Source: Pseudomonadota bacterium (GTDB lineage Bacteria > Pseudomonadota > Alphaproteobacteria > UBA9219 > RGZA01). Taken from it: a DNA stretch of 10,781 nt. Below are positions 1 to 7,714 of this stretch, in pieces; position 1 is the stretch's first letter; each line of letters opens with the position of its first letter. The translations under genes and the position numbers were made by a program. The DNA is taken from positions 1 to 10,781 of the forward strand of contig JACQAB010000129.1 of assembly GCA_016195205.1 (NCBI GenBank). Reading direction: 5' to 3'. Below the pieces are notes generated by a model that made no database searches, had not been told where the DNA came from, and saw nothing but the letters and a program-made list of their open reading frames with translations.

Positions 1-1
1 G

Positions 2-487
2 ATGAACATCGCCTATTCGCTGGTGCTGAAACGCGTGAATTTGGTTGAGATGTTCGTGGTGGCCTCGGGCTATGTGCTGCGTGTGCTGGCCGGATGCGCG
101 GCCATTGGCGCCGCGCCCTCGCCGTGGATTCTCAGCGCCACGGGAATTCTGGCGCTGCTGATTGTCGCCGGTAAAAGACGCAGCGACCCCGGCCAGGCCA
201 GCCGCTATGCCGTGGAGTATCTTGACAACATTATCGCTGTCCTGGGCGCGGCAACCATCGTCACCTATCTGCTATTCACCGCTTCTGATTATGCCACTCA
301 ACGCTACGGACAGCTTGTGATTGCCACCTCGGTTTTCGTGGCCTATGGCGTGCTGCGCTACATGCAGCTTATCCAAAGCGGCAAGGGCGCGGACGAACCC
401 ACCACCCTGGTGCTAAGCGATGCCGGAATCCGCGCCTGCGTGGTGCTGTGGGCCGCCACGTTTTTCGCGCTGATTTACATGCGGTGA
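2..487 (+). CDS. UbiA-family prenyltransferase, probably decaprenyl-phosphate phosphoribosyltransferase (C-terminal part)
   Basis: The reading frame is open from the left edge, so this is the C-terminal ~161 residues of a longer protein. The catalytic N-terminal Asp-rich motif of UbiA enzymes lies outside the window. The fragment is a polytopic membrane protein with hydrophobic segments near residues 14-36, 42-56, 75-94, 104-118 and 142-159. The block from NIAYSLVLKRVNLVE through VVASGYVLRVLAG to the basic GKRRSD is what I recall from DPPR-synthase-like UbiA proteins (Rv3806c type), which transfer phosphoribose from PRPP to decaprenyl phosphate at the cytoplasmic membrane. It is not the 4-hydroxybenzoate type as far as the fragment shows. 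The ATG at position 2 is probably internal. The stop lies 4 nt before the phosphomannomutase start, which suggests one operon and a role in envelope glycan precursor supply. The family is fairly sure; the exact substrate is inferred. Confidence 0.72.
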   Translation: MNIAYSLVLKRVNLVEMFVVASGYVLRVLAGCAAIGAAPSPWILSATGILALLIVAGKRRSDPGQASRYAVEYLDNIIAVLGAATIVTYLLFTASDYATQRYGQLVIATSVFVAYGVLRYMQLIQSGKGADEPTTLVLSDAGIRACVVLWAATFFALIYMR

Positions 488-491
488 GAAC

Positions 492-1868
492 ATGGTTCTG
501 GCGGCGCACACCTTTAACCCCACCATTCTACGCGAATACGATATTCGCGGCGTTATCGGCCAGACGTTGAGCGAGCGCGACGCGCGTGGTCTCGGCGGCG
601 CCTTCGCAACCTTCGTGCGCCATAAAGAGAAAACCCAAAGGCCCAAAATCTGCGTGGGATTCGACGGGCGCTTAAGCTCGCCCAGCCTGGAAGCCGCGCT
701 GGTCGATGGATTGGTTCAGGCCAGCGCGCAAGTAACGCGTATCGGGCTTGGCCCAACCCCCATGCTGTATTTCGCGGTGAAGCATGAACAGGCCGATGGC
801 GGAATCATGATCACCGGCTCGCACAACCCGCCCGATTACAACGGCTTTAAAATGGTCACCAAAAGCGGCCCGATCTATGGCGTCATGGTGCAGGAAATCG
901 GCAAAATCGCCGCGTCCGGCGCGTTTGTGCAAGACAAGGGCGCCGCGGCGCAAAAAGATGTCCGTGACGCCTATCTGGAACGGCTTTTGAAAGATTACGA
1001 CGGCGTCGAGCCGATGCGCGTGGTGTGGGATGCCGGAAACGGCGCGGCGGGCGAGATCATGCGCCGGTTATGCGAAAAACTTCCCGGCCGTCACACGCTG
1101 CTGTTCGATAAAATCGATGGAACTTTTCCCAACCATCATCCCGATCCCAGCGTGGAAGAAAATCTGGCCCAGTTGCGGGCCGAGGTGATAAAAAACAAGG
1201 CCCAGCTTGGCATCGCCTTCGACGGCGACGGTGACCGCATCGGCGCGCTCGACGAAGAAGGCCGGGTGGTGGCCGGCGACCAGCTGCTGGCTTTCTTCGC
1301 GCAGGATCTGCTGAAGAAAAAACCCGGCGCCACTATCATCGGCGACGTCAAAGTAAGCCAGACGGTGTTCGACGCCATCGCATCAGCCGGCGGCAAGCCG
1401 CTGATGTGGAAAACCGGCCATTCCCTGCTGAAAGCCAAAATGATGGAAACCGGCGCGCTGCTGGTGGGGGAAATGAGCGGGCACATCGTTTTCGCCGAAC
1501 AGGGCTTTGACGACGCGCTTTACGCCGCGGTGCGGCTGATGGGCTTGGTTAGCCGCACAGGCTCGCTGGCCTATTTGCGCGACAGCCTGCCGCCTGTCTT
1601 TAACACCCCGGAAATCCGCATTCCCTCCACCGAAGCGCGTAAATTCGCCGTGGTGGAAGAGATTAAAACGCGGCTTGAAAAAAGCGGCGTGCAGATTAAT
1701 GCTATCGACGGCGTGCGCGTGAAAAGCGGCGACGGCTGGTGGCTGTTACGCGCTTCGAACACGCAGAATGTGTTGGTCGGCCGGGCTGAAAGCTTTACCG
1801 CGGAAGGCCTGGAAAAGCTTAAAGACGAGATGAAAAAACAATTGCAGGAAAGCGGAATAAAAATTTAA
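492..1868 (+). CDS. Phosphomannomutase/phosphoglucomutase (alpha-D-phosphohexomutase family)
   Basis: This cytoplasmic enzyme interconverts hexose 6-phosphate and hexose 1-phosphate (mannose and/or glucose), supplying nucleotide-sugar synthesis. At 458 residues it has the usual AlgC/ManB size. All four family motifs are visible: REYDIRG at residues 14-20 near the N-terminus, the phosphoserine loop TGSHNPP at 108-114 with catalytic Ser110, the Mg2+ loop FDGDGDR at 243-249 (Asp244, Asp246, Asp248), the sugar-binding GEMSGH at 326-331, and the phosphate-binding RASNTQ at 420-425 in domain 4. The ATG follows the upstream stop by 4 nt, with GTGAGA as a modest ribosome binding site. Its position behind a polyprenyl-phosphate sugar transferase fits envelope polysaccharide synthesis. 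The sequence alone does not separate mannose from glucose specificity, so I give no gene symbol. No active-site residue appears missing. Confidence 0.93.
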   Translation: MVLAAHTFNPTILREYDIRGVIGQTLSERDARGLGGAFATFVRHKEKTQRPKICVGFDGRLSSPSLEAALVDGLVQASAQVTRIGLGPTPMLYFAVKHEQADGGIMITGSHNPPDYNGFKMVTKSGPIYGVMVQEIGKIAASGAFVQDKGAAAQKDVRDAYLERLLKDYDGVEPMRVVWDAGNGAAGEIMRRLCEKLPGRHTLLFDKIDGTFPNHHPDPSVEENLAQLRAEVIKNKAQLGIAFDGDGDRIGALDEEGRVVAGDQLLAFFAQDLLKKKPGATIIGDVKVSQTVFDAIASAGGKPLMWKTGHSLLKAKMMETGALLVGEMSGHIVFAEQGFDDALYAAVRLMGLVSRTGSLAYLRDSLPPVFNTPEIRIPSTEARKFAVVEEIKTRLEKSGVQINAIDGVRVKSGDGWWLLRASNTQNVLVGRAESFTAEGLEKLKDEMKKQLQESGIKI

Positions 1869-1889
1869 AGCTCAAAACCGAGGGATCTC

Positions 1890-2639
1890 ATGGCCGGTCA
1901 TTCGCAATTCAAAAACATCATGCACCGCAAGGGCAAGCAGGATGCCATCAAGGCGCGCCAGTTCAACAAAATCGCGCGTGAAATCACCGTCGCCGCGAGA
2001 AGTGGCCTGCCCGATCCGGCGCATAACCCGCGCCTGAAAGCCGCCGTGCAAAGCGCCCGCGCCATGAACATGCCGCGCGAGCGCATCGAGAAAGCCATCA
2101 AATCCGCCGCCGCCGCCGCGGGCGAAGGCCATTACGATGAAATCCGGTACGAGGGTTATGGCCCCGGCGGCATCGCGCTGATCGTGGAATGCCTTACCGA
2201 CAACCGCAACCGCACGGCCTCCGATGTGCGCGCGGCTTTTTCAAAAAACGGGGGCAGCCTCGGCGAAACCAATTCGGTCAGCTTCATGTTCCGCCATGGC
2301 GGGCTGATTCATTATCCCGCCGCCGCAGGTTCAGCCGATGCGATGATGGAAGCGGTGATTGAAGCCGGCGGCGAAGATGTGGAAAGCTTTGAGGCCGGCC
2401 ACGACATCCTCACCAGCGTGGAAGACTTCACCAAAGTGCGCGAGGCGCTTGAGAAAAAATTAGGGCCTGCCGAAACCGCGCGCCTGGGCTGGAAACCGCA
2501 AAATCTCGTGCCAGTAAGCTTTGAGGCCGCCGAAAAGCTGATCGGCCTGCTGGAAATATTGGAAGAACATGACGATGTTCAGCACGTCACCGGCAACTTC
2601 GATATTGCTGAAGAGGTTTTAAAAAAACTGGCTTCCTGA
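1890..2639 (+). CDS. yebC: YebC/PmpR-family DNA-binding regulator / translation factor
   Basis: This 249-residue protein opens with the family hallmark MAGHSQFKNIMHRKGKQD and continues with the conserved helical block containing REITVAARSG and NPRLKAAV, then IRYEGYGPGG and the NGGSLGE segment. Its length matches the usual 240-250 residues. Members are cytoplasmic; some act as transcriptional regulators (PmpR), and YebC-type proteins have also been linked to relief of ribosome stalling at proline-rich stretches. Which role applies cannot be read from the sequence. The start is well supported by GAGGGATCTC directly before the ATG. In many proteobacteria yebC precedes ruvC; here it is followed after 5 nt by a dioxygenase gene, so that neighbourhood is broken or different. 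Family assignment is near certain. Confidence 0.96.
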   Translation: MAGHSQFKNIMHRKGKQDAIKARQFNKIAREITVAARSGLPDPAHNPRLKAAVQSARAMNMPRERIEKAIKSAAAAAGEGHYDEIRYEGYGPGGIALIVECLTDNRNRTASDVRAAFSKNGGSLGETNSVSFMFRHGGLIHYPAAAGSADAMMEAVIEAGGEDVESFEAGHDILTSVEDFTKVREALEKKLGPAETARLGWKPQNLVPVSFEAAEKLIGLLEILEEHDDVQHVTGNFDIAEEVLKKLAS

Positions 2640-2644
2640 TACGC

Positions 2645-3496
2645 TTGGAACCCACATGCCCCTTGTTGCTACCCCCCCTGCAGCCCGATTTTGCCGCCGA
2701 AGTCACTGGTACTGACCTGGCGCAGCCCTTAACGCCAGAAAACCTCGCCGCCCTGAAAGAAATAACCGCGCGTCATGGCGTCATCGTTTTCCGCGATCAG
2801 AAAAATCTTAGCTATGACGGCATGCGCCGTTTTGCCCGCCTGTTCGGGCAGACCAGCGACTGCGCCAGTATCACCAACCTGGACGCCCAGGGGAACATCC
2901 GCGATCGCGACGATCGTGATTCCCGCCACGCGCGCGGCGATACTGTTTGGCACATGGATATGCTGACGCTCGAGGCACCGCATTTAATGGGTTTTTTGAA
3001 GGCAAAAGAGCTGCCGGCGTCGGGCGGCGAGACTGAATTCGCCGACGTCACCCAGGCCTGGCAACGGCTGCCCGAAACGCTGCGCGACAAAATCACCGGC
3101 CTGCGCGCCATGCATTCTCTTGATGCTGCCCGCAGGCGTGCCGGCCTGACCGACCCCGCCGACATCGCCAACCAATACAAACCCACTTCGCATCCGCTGG
3201 TGACGATCGAGCCTTTTTCAAACCGCCCCGCTTTGCTTTTCGGCGCGCATACTTCGCATATCGAAGGCATGGATACCGCCGAAAGCGGGCAGCTTCTGGA
3301 ACAGTTGCTGGCTTTGGCCACCACCGGTGCCCTGGTTTACAAGCATCGCTGGCGGCTGAACGATTTGCTGGTGTGGAACAACCGCCGCGTGATGCATCGC
3401 GTGCGGCCTTACGATTTGGTGAAGGAACGCCGGTTCCTCTGGCGCATGGTGGTTGAGGGCGAACGCCCGCCCGCCTATTTGCGCAAAAGCGCCTGA
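2645..3496 (+). CDS. TauD/TfdA-type Fe(II)/2-oxoglutarate-dependent dioxygenase
   Basis: The product is a ~283-residue cytoplasmic oxygenase of the TauD/TfdA family, which couples 2-oxoglutarate decarboxylation to hydroxylation of a small organic substrate. Visible family features are EVTGTDLAQPL near residues 19-29, the HGVIVFRDQ strand at 44-52, the iron-binding H-x-D (His103, Asp105) in VWHMDM, ASGGETEFADV at 125-135, SHPLV at 182-186, the third iron ligand His251 in NRRVMHRV, and 2-oxoglutarate-binding Arg262/Arg263. The substrate (taurine, phenoxyacid, alpha-amino acid or other) cannot be told. No ATG or GTG is available before the conserved core, so initiation must use TTG, either at 2645 or six codons later at 2663; the nearby ATG at 2656 is out of frame. 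The gene follows yebC by 5 nt and probably relies on translational coupling. Its last 22 nt overlap the convergent gene. Confidence 0.88.
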   Translation: MEPTCPLLLPPLQPDFAAEVTGTDLAQPLTPENLAALKEITARHGVIVFRDQKNLSYDGMRRFARLFGQTSDCASITNLDAQGNIRDRDDRDSRHARGDTVWHMDMLTLEAPHLMGFLKAKELPASGGETEFADVTQAWQRLPETLRDKITGLRAMHSLDAARRRAGLTDPADIANQYKPTSHPLVTIEPFSNRPALLFGAHTSHIEGMDTAESGQLLEQLLALATTGALVYKHRWRLNDLLVWNNRRVMHRVRPYDLVKERRFLWRMVVEGERPPAYLRKSA

Positions 3497-4411
3497 TTAA
3501 TCGCATCCGCCAGCTGTGGATGGTTGATCACGAAATTCGCCCCCGGCACCCCCGGCTGGCGCGGCTTTCCGGTAATAGCGGGCAACGGGTCGGGCGTTTC
3601 GCCCCATACCGGGTATTCTTGTTTATAAGCGCGGATCGCTTCCCACCGCGCCGGCGTCACGCGCGTGGCCAGGTTGTTTTTATACATTTGCGCATCGCCC
3701 GGTTTCAGCGCGCTTTCCTGAAGGAATTCCTCGATCTGCGGATAGGCTTTCAGTTTTTCCTGAAAAGCAGGGGCGGCTTCTTTTTTAATTCCAAACAGCC
3801 GCGCCACGAAGCAGTCCTGATTTTTATAGGCGTGATGATCGGGATACATTTCCGTGACAAAAATCATAAAGCCTTCCGCCAGCATTTTTTCCACCAGGCT
3901 GGAAAAATCGAAAAACGTCATTTCCAACCCCAGATCCCAGGTATGGAAATCGCCCTCGCCCAAATGGAAAACATCGGTCACCGTGAAAGCATCGAAAGGC
4001 TGAAGCCATTGCGCCAGCGTGGCGGTGTCGGCCATGGCATAGCTGGCCACGAAGCGGCTGAGGAACAGGCGTTTCTGCGCCACCAGGTTTTTCTGCCATT
4101 TCTTCCAACCGTCCTGAAAAGCCAGCTTGCATTCGGGATGCAGCACCGCCGCCACCTGCTGCAGGTAAGTGGAGTGCTCGAGCCCCGTGAAATACACGCG
4201 CGATAAATCGTCATCCACGCCCAGCAGCCGCATGTTTAGCAGTATTTTTTCAACGCTGCCGAACAGGGTGGAGCCCAGCTCGCAAAACTCCACGCGCTTC
4301 CTGCCCGGTATACACAATGCGCGGCATGGGCGGGCGGCCGTCGAACAAGGCATCGGCCCACATCAGGAAAGACATGCGGCCGGGTGGCGAAGAATCTTGC
4401 GGGTTGCTCAT
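3475..4411 (-). CDS. Conserved-looking protein of unknown function, interrupted by an apparent frameshift
   Basis: I do not recognise a named family. The main frame (start at 4353 if read literally, stop TAG at 3475) gives 292 residues, but its first ~20 are Cys/Arg/Pro-rich and look like out-of-frame translation. The other frame, from ATG 4411, gives a sensible N-terminus with SFLMWADALF and PMPRIVYTGQEA, then runs into a TGA at 4250-4252. Dropping one base near 4294 joins GQEA to VEFCELGSTLF and yields a ~311-residue soluble protein. The joined N-terminal part (strand-ELG-helix, then RVYFTGLEHS) is reminiscent of a Rossmann-like or methyltransferase-like fold, but this is only an impression. 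Other visible segments are SRFVASYAMAD, FDAFTVTDVFHLGEGDFHTWDLG and a C-terminal region rich in Lys, Pro and Glu. No signal peptide is seen. The 3' end overlaps the dioxygenase gene tail to tail. Confidence 0.6.
4291..4300 (-). other. Probable single-base frameshift site in the unknown-function gene
   Basis: On the minus strand this reads GAAGCGCGTG. Upstream codons (from ATG 4411) end with GAA GCG, and the plausible downstream frame resumes at GTG GAG TTT, leaving one extra C at 4294. Both frames are open between 4353 and 4253, so the exact position could vary by some codons. No homopolymer or classic slippery heptamer is present. It may be a true mutation, a sequencing error, or less likely programmed +1 frameshifting. 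Confidence 0.55.
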
Positions 4412-4482
4412 GCTTTCATTTTAAATCGTGGCTATTGCTTTTCCAGAGAATAAAAGCTTTTGCCGGATTAATACCTGGCGGT

Positions 4483-4511
4483 TTGACAATAAAAACCGTT
4501 CCGCTGAAGAT
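4483..4511 (+). promoter_or_regulatory. Candidate sigma-70-type promoter for the small secreted protein
   Basis: A perfect -35 hexamer TTGACA lies at 4483-4488. With a 17-nt spacer, the -10 position (4506-4511) reads GAAGAT, which matches only 3 of 6 consensus bases. This would place the transcript start about 20 nt before the ATG at 4538. The -35 is convincing; the -10 is weak, as is common in alphaproteobacteria. Confidence 0.4.
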
Positions 4512-4537
4512 GGTTCATCTTTATCAGGGAGGGTTTC

Positions 4538-4963
4538 ATGTCCAGGCTTCGCCGCTATGCGCTTGCCGCGTTGCTTATTCCGCTTCCGGGCGTTAGTATA
4601 GGTCTTGCCACTGCGCAACTAGATAACAACAGGGCAGACCATCTCGTCTCGATTTATGGAAGGAATAATATTACAATCTACCCTGTTGCGGGCCCTTTTC
4701 TTAGCCGTCAGTTTGAAGGCGAAATCCGCAAGGCTGTGTGCGCGGCAACGAATAACCAACCACCCGCGAATGGCTTTGTTACCATCCCATCAGGCCAGTT
4801 GAACCAAGGACAGAGGCATGCGCTGCTCGTTCAAATGGGCGGCGCCAACGTGGAAAAGACTAAAATGACCGTAAGCCCGGCTGAAACCGATCTTCAACGG
4901 CCAAAATTTGTCTATCTGGGTCTTTCCGACCCCACTCAGAATCTGGACAGGCCGGATTGCTAA
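4538..4963 (+). CDS. Small predicted secreted protein of unknown function
   Basis: The product has 141 residues. Residues 1-26 form a typical Sec signal peptide: basic MSRLRR, a hydrophobic core, and ATAQ or a nearby small-residue site for signal peptidase I. The mature part is ~115 residues, polar, with no membrane segment, and has two cysteines (Cys68 and the C-terminal Cys141) that could form a disulfide in the periplasm. I do not recognise a domain. The start is strongly supported by AGGGAGGG at 4526-4533, 4 nt before the ATG. Base composition appears more AT-rich than the neighbours. It is monocistronic between two minus-strand genes, and its TAA stop at 4961-4963 overlaps the TAG stop of clpA. 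The reading frame is convincing because of signal peptide, ribosome binding site and -35 box; its function is unknown. Confidence 0.72.
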   Translation: MSRLRRYALAALLIPLPGVSIGLATAQLDNNRADHLVSIYGRNNITIYPVAGPFLSRQFEGEIRKAVCAATNNQPPANGFVTIPSGQLNQGQRHALLVQMGGANVEKTKMTVSPAETDLQRPKFVYLGLSDPTQNLDRPDC

Positions 4964-7275
4964 ACCGTCTCTTTAACCGACGGCTGCTTTTCGCCCTTGG
5001 CTTCGGGCTCTTTCTTGTCGGGATAGGCGAAGGTCAGTTCGCCATTGGCCACATCCACCAGCACGCCGCCGCCCTTTTGCAGACGGCCAAAAAGCAATTC
5101 TTCCGCCAGGGGCTTCTTGATGTGGTCCTGAATCATGCGTGACAGAGGCCGCGCGCCAAAAGTGTGGTCATAGCCCCTCTCGGCCAGCCATTTGCGCGCC
5201 GTTTCCGACAATCCGATAGTCACCTGTTTGTCGGAAAGCTGGGCTTCCAGCTGCAGGATGAATTTATCCACCACGCGGCCCACCACCTCGGGCGGCAGGT
5301 TCTTGAAGGTCACGATGGTATCCAGCCGGTTGCGGAATTCCGGCGTGAACATTTTGTTGATCGCCTCCAGATCCTCGCCCACACGGTCCTGGCGCGTGAA
5401 GCCGATGGCATGCTTGGCCAGTTCCATGGCGCCGGCATTGGTGGTCATGATCAGGATCACGTTGCGGAAATCCACGACCTTGCCGTTATGGTCAGTCAGT
5501 TTGCCGTGGTCCATGACCTGCAGCAAAATATTAAACAGGTCGAAATGCGCCTTTTCAATTTCGTCCAGCAGCAGCACGCAATGCGGCTGCTGGTCCACCG
5601 CGTCGGTCAGCAAGCCACCCTGGTCAAAGCCCACATAGCCGGGCGGGGCGCCAATCAGGCGTGAAATGCTGTGCCGTTCCATATATTCCGACATGTCAAA
5701 GCGTTTGAGCTCGATGCCCAGCGAGCGCGCCAACTGCCGCGCCACCTCGGTTTTACCCACGCCGGTGGGCCCAGCGAATAAGTAGCTGCCAATAGGCTTT
5801 TCATGCTCACGCAGCCCCGCGCGCGATAGCTTGATGGCCGTGACCAGCGTGTCGATGGCCTGATCCTGCCCATACACCATGGTTTTCAGGTCGCGCTCCA
5901 GGTGCTTCAGCACTTCCTTGTCGTCCTGCGACACGTTCTTGGGCGGGATGCGGGCGATACTGGCCACCACCGTTTCCACGTCTTTGACATGAATGGTTTT
6001 CTTGCGCTTGTTAAGCGGCAGCAGCTTTTGCGCGGCGCCTACCTCGTCGATCACGTCAATGGCTTTATCCGGCAGCTTGCGATCGCCGATATAGCGGGCG
6101 GAAAGCTCCACCGCCGAACGAATGGCTTCAGCCGTGTATTTCACGTCATGATGTTTTTCGTAATAGGGCTTCAACCCCATCAAAATCTTCACCGCGTCTT
6201 CAATGCCCGGTTCGGCAATGTCGATTTTCTGGAAGCGGCGCACCAGCGCGCGGTCTTTTTCAAAGTGATTGCGGTATTCCTTATAGGTGGTGGAACCGAT
6301 GCAGCGCAGATCCCCATTGGAAAGCGCCGGCTTCAGAAGGTTCGAAGCATCCATCGACCCGCCCGAGGTGGCCCCTGCGCCGATCACCGTGTGGATTTCA
6401 TCGATGAACAGAATAGCGCCCGCCGTGGCCTTCAACTCGTTCACCACGTTTTTCAGGCGCTCCTCGAAATCGCCGCGATAGCGCGTTCCGGCCAGAAGCG
6501 CCCCCATGTCCAGCGCGTAAATCGTGCAGGGCAGCAACACTTCGGGCACTTCTCCCTTGGTGATGCGCAGGGCCAGGCCTTCGGCAATGGCGGTTTTGCC
6601 CACGCCGGCATCACCCACATAAAGCGGGTTGTTCTTCGAACGGCGGCACAGCACCTGAATGGTGCGGTCGACTTCCTTCTCGCGCCCGATCAGCGGATCA
6701 ATTTTTCCGGCTTTGGCACGTTCGTTTAAATTCACGCAATAGGCGCTAAGAGCATCTTTGCCGCGCTTGCTGGCGTTTTCACCCGCCGCTTCTTCATCCA
6801 CCCCTTCGGGCGTGGGCGTGAAACCCGGCGCGCCGTCGGCCTTGGTGATGCCGTGCGACAAATAGTTCACCGCGTCGAACCGCGTCATGCCCTGGCTTTG
6901 CAGGAAGAAGACCGCATTGCTTTCGCGTTCCGAGAAAAGCGAGATCAGCACATTGGCGCCGTTCACTTCCTCGCGCCCTGCGGATTGCACATGAATGGCG
7001 GCGCGTTGCAGCACGCGCTGAAAACCCGCGGTGGGTTTGGCCTCACCCACGCCGGGATTGATCAGTCCGGTAAGATCTTCTTCCAGATAGCCGGCCAGTT
7101 CCTCGCGCAGGCGAGAAATATCCATGCCGCAGGCGCGCATCACCGCCAGGGCGTCCTGGTCTTCCGACAGGGCCAACAGCAGATGTTCCAGGGTGGCAAA
7201 TTCGTGGTGATAGCGGTTGGCGATGGCCAAGGCCCGGTGCAGGGTATCTTCGAAGTTCGGCGAGAGCATGCCCAT
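4960..7275 (-). CDS. clpA: ATP-dependent Clp protease ATP-binding subunit ClpA
   Basis: ClpA is the hexameric AAA+ unfoldase that feeds substrates, including ClpS-delivered N-degron proteins, into ClpP in the cytoplasm. The 771-residue product has the full family layout: N-terminal double Clp repeat (about 1-145), a short acidic linker, D1 with Walker A GDAGVGKT at 221-228 and Walker B ILFIDEIH at 288-295, then D2 with Walker A GPTGVGKT at 502-509, Walker B VLLLDEIE at 567-574 and sensor-2 GARP at 707-710. The ClpP-docking loop IGF is at 624-626. There is no long middle coiled coil, which separates it from ClpB. The C-terminal tail is Lys/Glu-rich. The ATG at 7275 follows GGGAGG (7285-7290) at good spacing; a second in-frame ATG lies two codons on. 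It forms an operon with clpS, starting 14 nt after the clpS stop. Confidence 0.97.
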   Translation of the reverse strand: MGMLSPNFEDTLHRALAIANRYHHEFATLEHLLLALSEDQDALAVMRACGMDISRLREELAGYLEEDLTGLINPGVGEAKPTAGFQRVLQRAAIHVQSAGREEVNGANVLISLFSERESNAVFFLQSQGMTRFDAVNYLSHGITKADGAPGFTPTPEGVDEEAAGENASKRGKDALSAYCVNLNERAKAGKIDPLIGREKEVDRTIQVLCRRSKNNPLYVGDAGVGKTAIAEGLALRITKGEVPEVLLPCTIYALDMGALLAGTRYRGDFEERLKNVVNELKATAGAILFIDEIHTVIGAGATSGGSMDASNLLKPALSNGDLRCIGSTTYKEYRNHFEKDRALVRRFQKIDIAEPGIEDAVKILMGLKPYYEKHHDVKYTAEAIRSAVELSARYIGDRKLPDKAIDVIDEVGAAQKLLPLNKRKKTIHVKDVETVVASIARIPPKNVSQDDKEVLKHLERDLKTMVYGQDQAIDTLVTAIKLSRAGLREHEKPIGSYLFAGPTGVGKTEVARQLARSLGIELKRFDMSEYMERHSISRLIGAPPGYVGFDQGGLLTDAVDQQPHCVLLLDEIEKAHFDLFNILLQVMDHGKLTDHNGKVVDFRNVILIMTTNAGAMELAKHAIGFTRQDRVGEDLEAINKMFTPEFRNRLDTIVTFKNLPPEVVGRVVDKFILQLEAQLSDKQVTIGLSETARKWLAERGYDHTFGARPLSRMIQDHIKKPLAEELLFGRLQKGGGVLVDVANGELTFAYPDKKEPEAKGEKQPSVKETV

Positions 7276-7289
7276 GATCTAGTGCCTCC

Positions 7290-7655
7290 CTATTCCTTTT
7301 CCATGATGCATTGCAAGGGATGCTGATGGCGGCGGGAAAAATCCATCACCTGCATCACCTTGGTTTCGGCGACCTCGAAGGTATAAACCCCGCAAAGCCC
7401 CACGCCCCGGCGGTGAACATGCATCATGATCTGCATCGCCTCCTCGCGTGACTTGCCGAAAAACATTTCCAGCACCTGCACCACGAAATCCATTGGCGTG
7501 TAATCATCGTTCAGCAACAACACCTTGTACATCGCCGGCTTTTTAGTCTTGGGCCGGGATTTGACGACCAGGCCCGTCTGGGCGTCGCCGTCGTCATCGG
7601 GCCCCCCAGGCTTACCGGCAGACAGGCGGACCTCGCGCAAACCTTCTTTTTCCAT
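7290..7655 (-). CDS. clpS: ClpS, N-degron adaptor of ClpAP
   Basis: ClpS binds destabilising N-terminal residues and docks on the ClpA N-domain, switching ClpAP substrate choice. The 121-residue product has a flexible, charged, Gly/Asp-rich extension (about 1-38) followed by the ClpS core. The N-degron pocket is visible: NDDYTPM at residues 49-55 (Asn49, Asp50 and gatekeeper Met55, equivalent to N34, D35 and M40 of the E. coli protein) and His81 in HVHRRG (equivalent to H66). VAETKV at 95-100 and HPLQC near the C-terminus are also typical. Upstream the frame meets a stop (TAA) six codons before ATG 7655, so this start is fixed; AAGGACGGGG precedes it. The first ~38 residues make it slightly longer at the N-terminus than enterobacterial ClpS, common in alphaproteobacteria. 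It is co-transcribed with clpA. Confidence 0.96.
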   Translation of the reverse strand: MEKEGLREVRLSAGKPGGPDDDGDAQTGLVVKSRPKTKKPAMYKVLLLNDDYTPMDFVVQVLEMFFGKSREEAMQIMMHVHRRGVGLCGVYTFEVAETKVMQVMDFSRRHQHPLQCIMEKE

Positions 7656-7674
7656 GGGCGAATCCCCGTCCTTA

Positions 7675-7702
7675 AATATGGGATACGGAAAAAGTTTAGC
7701 AA
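7675..7702 (-). promoter_or_regulatory. Candidate promoter of the clpS-clpA operon
   Basis: Reading the minus strand, TTGCTA (7702-7697) is followed after 16 nt by CATATT (7680-7675). Each matches 4 of 6 consensus bases of a sigma-70-type promoter. It sits about 20-50 nt upstream of the clpS ATG and inside the only gap that can hold the operon promoter, because an intrinsic terminator lies just upstream. The assignment rests on position and a modest match only. Confidence 0.3.
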
Positions 7703-7714
7703 ACGGTTAAAAAA

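Noticed and set aside
2656..2658. ATG 2656 as the dioxygenase start
   Set aside because: It is out of frame with the conserved dioxygenase coding sequence unless an indel is assumed.
3520..4206. 228-residue plus-strand open frame opposite the unknown-function gene
   Set aside because: Arg/Phe/His-rich composition typical of antisense frames, no ribosome binding site, and the minus-strand frame looks more protein-like.
4452..4461. AAAAGCTTTT palindrome upstream of the secreted-protein gene
   Set aside because: A 10-bp AT-rich palindrome around AGCT is common by chance and has no partner element.
5164..6729. Long plus-strand open frames (5164-5664, 5902-6729) opposite clpA
   Set aside because: They are shadows of the clpA coding strand in GC-rich DNA, His/Arg-rich without recognisable motifs, while clpA is complete and unmistakable.
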